This document shows positions 59,951 through 64,000 of a DNA stretch of 64,000 bases, one piece after another. The position numbers and the translations under genes were made by a program. Every line of letters starts with the position of its first letter. The stretch's first letter is position 1. Origin of the DNA: Cydia pomonella (lineage: Eukaryota > Arthropoda > Insecta > Lepidoptera > Tortricidae); NCBI RefSeq assembly GCF_033807575.1, contig NC_084713.1, positions 14,483,389 through 14,547,388 of the forward strand, given 5' to 3'. The notes under the pieces are model-generated. The model did no database searches. It saw only the letters and a program-made list of their open reading frames with translations, and was not told the origin of the DNA.

Positions 59951-60378
59951 AGACTGCAAATATCGCAACCGGCTTAGCGCGATCTGCCAAATGGCAACAA
60001 ATGAGAAATTAACAACGTAAAAGATAACGTGGTGAATTGAGAGTATGATGAAAGGAGAAAGTAATAGGTAAACTGAGGACATGACTACTAAACCACGTAA
60101 ATAAATTATATATTATTCTGAGTCATGTAACCTATGACTTGTTCATTTGTTTACGGACCGCAGACATAAAACAATAGGCCTGTGGTGACTACGATGAAAA
60201 AAATTGTTAGATAATTTATATTATTGCATTTATTATACCATATATTAAACTAAATATTGTATCCTAATCAATAAATGACGTCAGTAATGCCCAAGATAGA
60301 TATAATATTCCAACATTATTTATTTCCTTATAAGGTAAAATATACATAATATGGAAATATATATATAGTGCTCAACCA

Positions 60379-60513
60379 GGGGGGGGGGGGGGGGGGGTGG
60401 TTTTTAGGGTCGGCAACGCGCATGTAACTCCCCTGGAGTTGCAGGCGTACATAGGCTATGGAGACTGCTTACCATCAGGCGGGCCGTATGCTTGTTTGCC
60501 ACCGACGTAGTAA

Positions 60514-60547
<34 letters not shown>
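60379..60547 (-). repeat. Poly-G run, repeat family 4 copy 3 and TA microsatellite
   Basis: 19 G at 60379-60397. Family-4 repeat inverted at 60406-60516 (minus strand reads CGTCGGTGGCAAACAAGC). Pure TA repeat at about 60519-60546. Confidence 0.8.
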
Positions 60548-60549
<2 letters not shown>

Positions 60550-60793
60550 CCAGATGTACTCATATATTACAACTAATTAAAAAAACTGGGAAATAAGGGT
60601 TTCCCAGCAAGGTATAATATAAAATTAAAGTGTTGTCTAGTCATACGAGGCAGGCATTCTATCTCGCTCGAGATTTGTATAGTGACTTCATCAACACGAA
60701 AATAATTTTTCCAGTAATTTTTCTGACATTATTACAGGACTGTGAACATACGTCGCCGTACAATGTTGATAGTGTGACCACTATTGGTGTCAG

Positions 60794-62128
60794 TAAAAAG
60801 CGGCCAAGTGCGAGTCGGACTCGCCCAAGAAGGGTTCCTTTATGACGTATTAAAAAAAAAAACTTAAACTACTAGATCTCGTTCAACATTTTACCACTTT
60901 GGACACACATTTTACCACTTTGGTAGTGTCTCTCGCGCAAACTATTCACTTTAGAAAAAAATTATATTAGGAACCTAAATATCATTTTTGAAGACCTATC
61001 CATAGCTACCCCACACGTACGGGTTTGACGAAAAAAAATTTTTTTTTAATTTTATGACGTATTAAAAAAAACTACTCACTCGATCTCGTTCAAACCAATT
61101 TTCGTTAGAAGTTTGCATCGTAATGTATATCATATATTTTTTTTAGATTTTTCATTCTGTTATTTTAGAAGTTACAGGGGGGGGGACACACTTTTTTTCA
61201 CTTTGGGAGGTTCTCTCGCGCAAACTATTCAGTTTAGAAAAAAATGATATTAGAAACCTTAATATCATTTTTGAAGACCTATCCATAGATACCCCACATG
61301 TATGGGTATGTTGAAAAAAAAAAAATTTTTTAATTTCATGACGTATTAAAAAAAAACTACTTACTAGATCTCGTTCAAACCAATTTTCGGTGGAAGTTTA
61401 CATGGCAATGTATATCATATATTTTTTTTAGATTTTTCATTCTGTTATTTTAGAAGTTACAGGGGGGGGGGACACACTTTTTTTCACTTTGGGAGGTTCT
61501 CTCGCGCAAACTATTCAGTTTAGAAAAAAATGATATTAGAAACCTTAATATCATTTTTGAAGACCTATCCATAGATACCCCACATGTATGGGTATGTTGA
61601 AAAAAAAAAAATTTTTTTTAATTTCATGACGTATTAAAAAAAAACTACTTACTAGATCTCGTTCAAACCAATTTTCGGTGGAAGTTTACATGGCAATGTA
61701 TATCATATATTTTTTTTAGATTTTTCATTCTGTTATTTTAGAAGTTACGGGGGGGGGGACACACATTTTACCACTTTGGAAGTGTCTCTCGCGCAAACTA
61801 TTCATTTTAGAAAAAAATGATATTAGAAACCTCAATATCATTTTTGAAGACCTATCCATAGATACCCCACACGTATGGGTTTGATGAAAAAAGATTTTTT
61901 GAGTTTCAGTTCTAAGTATGGGGAACCCCCAAAATTTATTGTTTTTTTTATATTTTTGTGTGAAAATCTTAATGCGGTTCATAGAATACATCCACTTACT
62001 AAGTTTGAACAGTACAGCTCTTATAGTTTCGGAAAAAAGTGGCTGTGACAGAATCGGACAGACAGACGGACATGACGAATCTATAAGGGTTCCGTTTTTT
62101 GCCATTTGGCTACGGAACCCTAAAAATG
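60794..62128 (+). repeat. Large family-6 element with internal tandem array
   Basis: Starts AGCGGCCAAGTGCGAGTCGG, CTCGCCCAAGAAGGGTTCC. Ends ACAGACGGACATGACGAATC, AAGGGTTCCGTTTTTTGCC, TACGGAACCC. Units beginning GACGTATTAAAAAAA start at 60844, 61056, 61340 and 61628. The middle units are 284-288 bp and nearly identical, each with a run of 7-9 G, CTCTCGCGCAAACTATTCA and CCTATCCATAGATACCCCAC. The minus frame at 61725-62105 is a by-product of the repeat. Confidence 0.85.
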
Positions 62129-62275
62129 GGCGCGAAACATAAATATCTACGACTGATCCAACCTTTTCGTTTACACTTTTTCCACTACACGTGTTGGACA
62201 GACAACTCCAGCCCGCGACTCGTCACAAATAAAAATGCGATAATTTCATAAAAATCTATACCTAAAAACTATTTT

Positions 62276-62391
62276 TTTATACTACGTCGGTGGCAAACAA
62301 ACATACGGCCCGCCTGATGGTAAGCCGTCTCCGTAGCCTATGTACGCCTGCAACTCCAGAGGAGTTACATGTGCATTGCTGACCTTACCCT
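62276..62391 (+). repeat. Interspersed repeat family 4, copy 4
   Basis: ACTACGTCGGTGGCAAACAA, GGCCCGCCTGATGGTAAGCC and CTGCAACTCCAGAGGAGTTA in the family order. Confidence 0.85.
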
Positions 62392-62519
62392 CGTTGAACT
62401 CTGGCAAACTTACTCACCGGCAGGAACACAACACTATGAGTAGGATCTAGCTAGTGTTATTTGGCTGCGGTTTTTGTAAGGTGGGATTTCGTCGCATATT
62501 AAAAAAAAATACCACTCAC

Positions 62520-62826
62520 CTCACTATCCATACACACTTTGCACATCCTCGCTTCTTTTAGCTGCCTATTCTCCTCCTCCAAAGACAATTTCTTCCTCAC
62601 TGGACTGTTTTCCTTCTTACTTTCCACTCTGTCAGTACTATCACTACTGACTCTGTCATTGCTGAGTCTGCTGCTGTTTAGGCTGACAGGGTCTCTGCTG
62701 GCAGTTTGGCTAGTATCAGCATGTGCTACTATAACTTCTTGGCTGGGTTGAGGTTCGTTGGGCGTCCGAGATCGCGAGGAACTTTCTGATTGAGATGTTT
62801 GGTCGCAGTCTGGTGATGGTATTAAT
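62520..62826 (-). CDS. IAP-like E3 ubiquitin ligase, penultimate exon (linker and first part of RING)
   Basis: A 307-base exon between acceptor CAATTCCAG and donor GTGAGTGG. It reads one base of a split codon plus 102 codons without a stop. The first ~75 residues are Ser/Asp/Gln-rich and probably disordered (for example DQTSQSESSSRSRTPNEPQP). Then come LEEENRQLKEARMCKVCMDSE, a short helix and the first two zinc-binding Cys of the RING. Phase 0 at the donor joins 58855-58977. IAP proteins have BIR domains upstream of such a linker, and those exons are expected to the right of position 64000. An IAP2/BIRC-like identity is inferred from the RING alone. It would ubiquitinate caspases or immune-signalling partners in the cytoplasm. 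Confidence 0.85.
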
Positions 62827-62881
62827 CTGGAATTGTAATGGTCATACAGTCTACTGCAGATATAGTTGACCCCACTGCAAA

Positions 62882-63198
62882 TGGGTCATCTATTAATTAC
62901 GTCACATGTTAAGGGGGTGGGAGGGGTCAAGAAAATGTGACTTGTTGTGATAAGGGGGAGGTGGGAGTCACAAACTTTGTGAAGTCATTTTAACTACATC
63001 TGTAACTGACAATTTATTTATATATTTTTTATTCGCTGTTCAGTTAAATAATTAGTTTTTGGAACAAAAATCGTTTTTATTCGCGTAATCTAAAATGACG
63101 TCACACCAGGGGGGGGGGGGGGCCTTGCAAAGTGTGACAAGGAGGGGCGAAGGGTCAAAAAACCTAGAAATTCGTGTGCCGTAATTAATGCATGATCG
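62882..63198. mobile_element. MITE family 7, copy 2
   Basis: GGTCATCTATTAATTACGTC at the left is mirrored by GTAATTAATGCATGATC at the right. The interior contains GTGACTTGTTGTGATAAGGG, TGACGTCACACC and a run of 14 G (63109-63122). Inverted relative to the copy at 57266. Confidence 0.75.
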
Positions 63199-64000
63199 CA
63201 AACGGATTTCTACGCAGGAGGGGGGGGGGGGGGGGTCTCGATAATTAATTCGGGTTATCTGTATAGATATTACAATGAATTTGGTTCCTTGTTATATCAC
63301 TATTATTTTGAATCGATTCTTGACAGAAACTTCAATACACACTTTTATGTAGTTTGTTGAGGAACGAGTCTCTTTCAAATAAATGGAGTTGGAAAGAGAC
63401 TTCCACTTGTACAACAGGTAGGCTTTCATAAAACGACCTCGTGACTCTCACATGTAGTCTATTTCTTTAGGTATTTAACAAAATGAAACGAAACCAAATT
63501 AAGGTATTTTAATGGGCAAGAATATTTTCAAAACAATTAATTTAATTGTATGTGACAAAACTTACAGAAGTTTTATTAAGATATATAATTTACTCAACGT
63601 AACAATGGAGCTGTTATAATCAAGTTCGAAATAAATATTTCAATTCAATTCAATAATCGTGCTATTTTTCTAATAGGAATATATTGGGATGTTTTGATTA
63701 AATAATACTAATTTAGTTTTGTAATATTTGCTGTTACTTCGCCCAAGTAAAGAACCTAAAACGAGACAGAACTTTTAGCCATTTGAGGGTGGATGGAAAC
63801 ATTACACGATCAAATGAAATAGGTTAAGGCCAGAACGATGAGGTACAGATCCAGGCAGTTTTCTATTTGGTTGGTTAATGGAAATGTAGAAACACATCGT
63901 TTATATTTATTTAACTACCTAAATAGACACACTATATTAAGTTACGCATTCAGCATGTTTCTCGGACAGTATGAATAAAAAGAAAACCGTTTGGGTTATA
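63199..64000. other. Probable upstream intron of the IAP-like gene
   Basis: A run of 16 G lies at 63220-63235, a small hairpin with GTCTCTTTC arms near 63370-63405, and a LINE-like tail (AATATTTCAATTCAATTCAA) near 63632-63651. No further IAP exon was found. Confidence 0.4.

Larger units (their letters stand above)
58978..62519 (-). other. RING-splitting intron, rich in repeats
   Basis: A 3.5-kb intron with GTGAGT donor and TGTCAG acceptor. It contains a LINE fragment (59530-59950), a G-run and TA tract, two copies of repeat family 4 in opposite orientation and the tandem-array element at 60794-62128. Its first 300 bases next to the last exon (58978-59280) are GC-rich and open in several frames on both strands; none is accepted as coding. 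Confidence 0.7.

Noticed and set aside
61725..62105. 126-codon minus frame
   Set aside because: It is the end of the interspersed family-6 repeat, whose translation is a familiar false protein in lepidopteran data.

Overview
The window looks like nuclear DNA of a moth or butterfly (Lepidoptera). It is AT-rich, has no long host reading frames, and is crowded with short inverted-repeat elements, a tRNA-derived SINE, RTE-like and Jockey/CR1-like LINE pieces, and a complete Ty3/gypsy-type LTR retrotransposon. Many of the short repeats match, from memory, sequences common in lepidopteran genomes; no database search was possible. There is no bacterial-type operon, CRISPR array or plasmid feature.

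Layout. 1-9.9 kb: gene-poor, with several hairpin or MITE-like elements and one doubtful small ORF. 9.94-16.95 kb: a 7.0-kb LTR retrotransposon on the minus strand, with near-identical 1.09-kb LTRs, a TAAT target duplication and one uninterrupted 1473-residue Gag-Pol frame. 17-25 kb: gene-poor, with MITEs and decayed retroelement pieces. 25.1-30.1 kb: the most interesting host locus, two tandem two-exon genes for small single-pass membrane proteins with a Cys/Tyr-rich juxtamembrane motif. Their promoters, exon lengths and splice phases correspond. The upstream copy has lost its long C-terminal tail; the downstream copy keeps it and carries a further 90-codon ORF inside its intron. 30.7-32.3 kb: 5'-truncated Jockey-like LINE. 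33-44 kb: repeats and unrecognised DNA, including a SINE with clear A and B boxes. 44.4-46.7 kb: a candidate minus-strand small gene, made of a signal-peptide-like ORF and a 96-codon ORF with a poly(A) signal. 46.8-50.9 kb: RTE-like LINE remnant, MITEs, and a second LINE with reverse transcriptase lying between MITE ends. 51-58 kb: AT-rich, little recognised. 58.8-62.8 kb: the last two exons of an inhibitor-of-apoptosis (IAP2/BIRC-like) gene on the minus strand. Its C-terminal RING finger is split by a 3.5-kb intron filled with repeats, including a tandem array with G-runs. The rest of that gene would lie beyond position 64000.

How the genes relate. The host genes (the membrane-protein pair, the candidate secreted product, the IAP) show no sign of acting together; most of the DNA is mobile or former mobile elements. 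Exon models rest on splice consensus, reading frame and paralogue comparison, not on transcript data.
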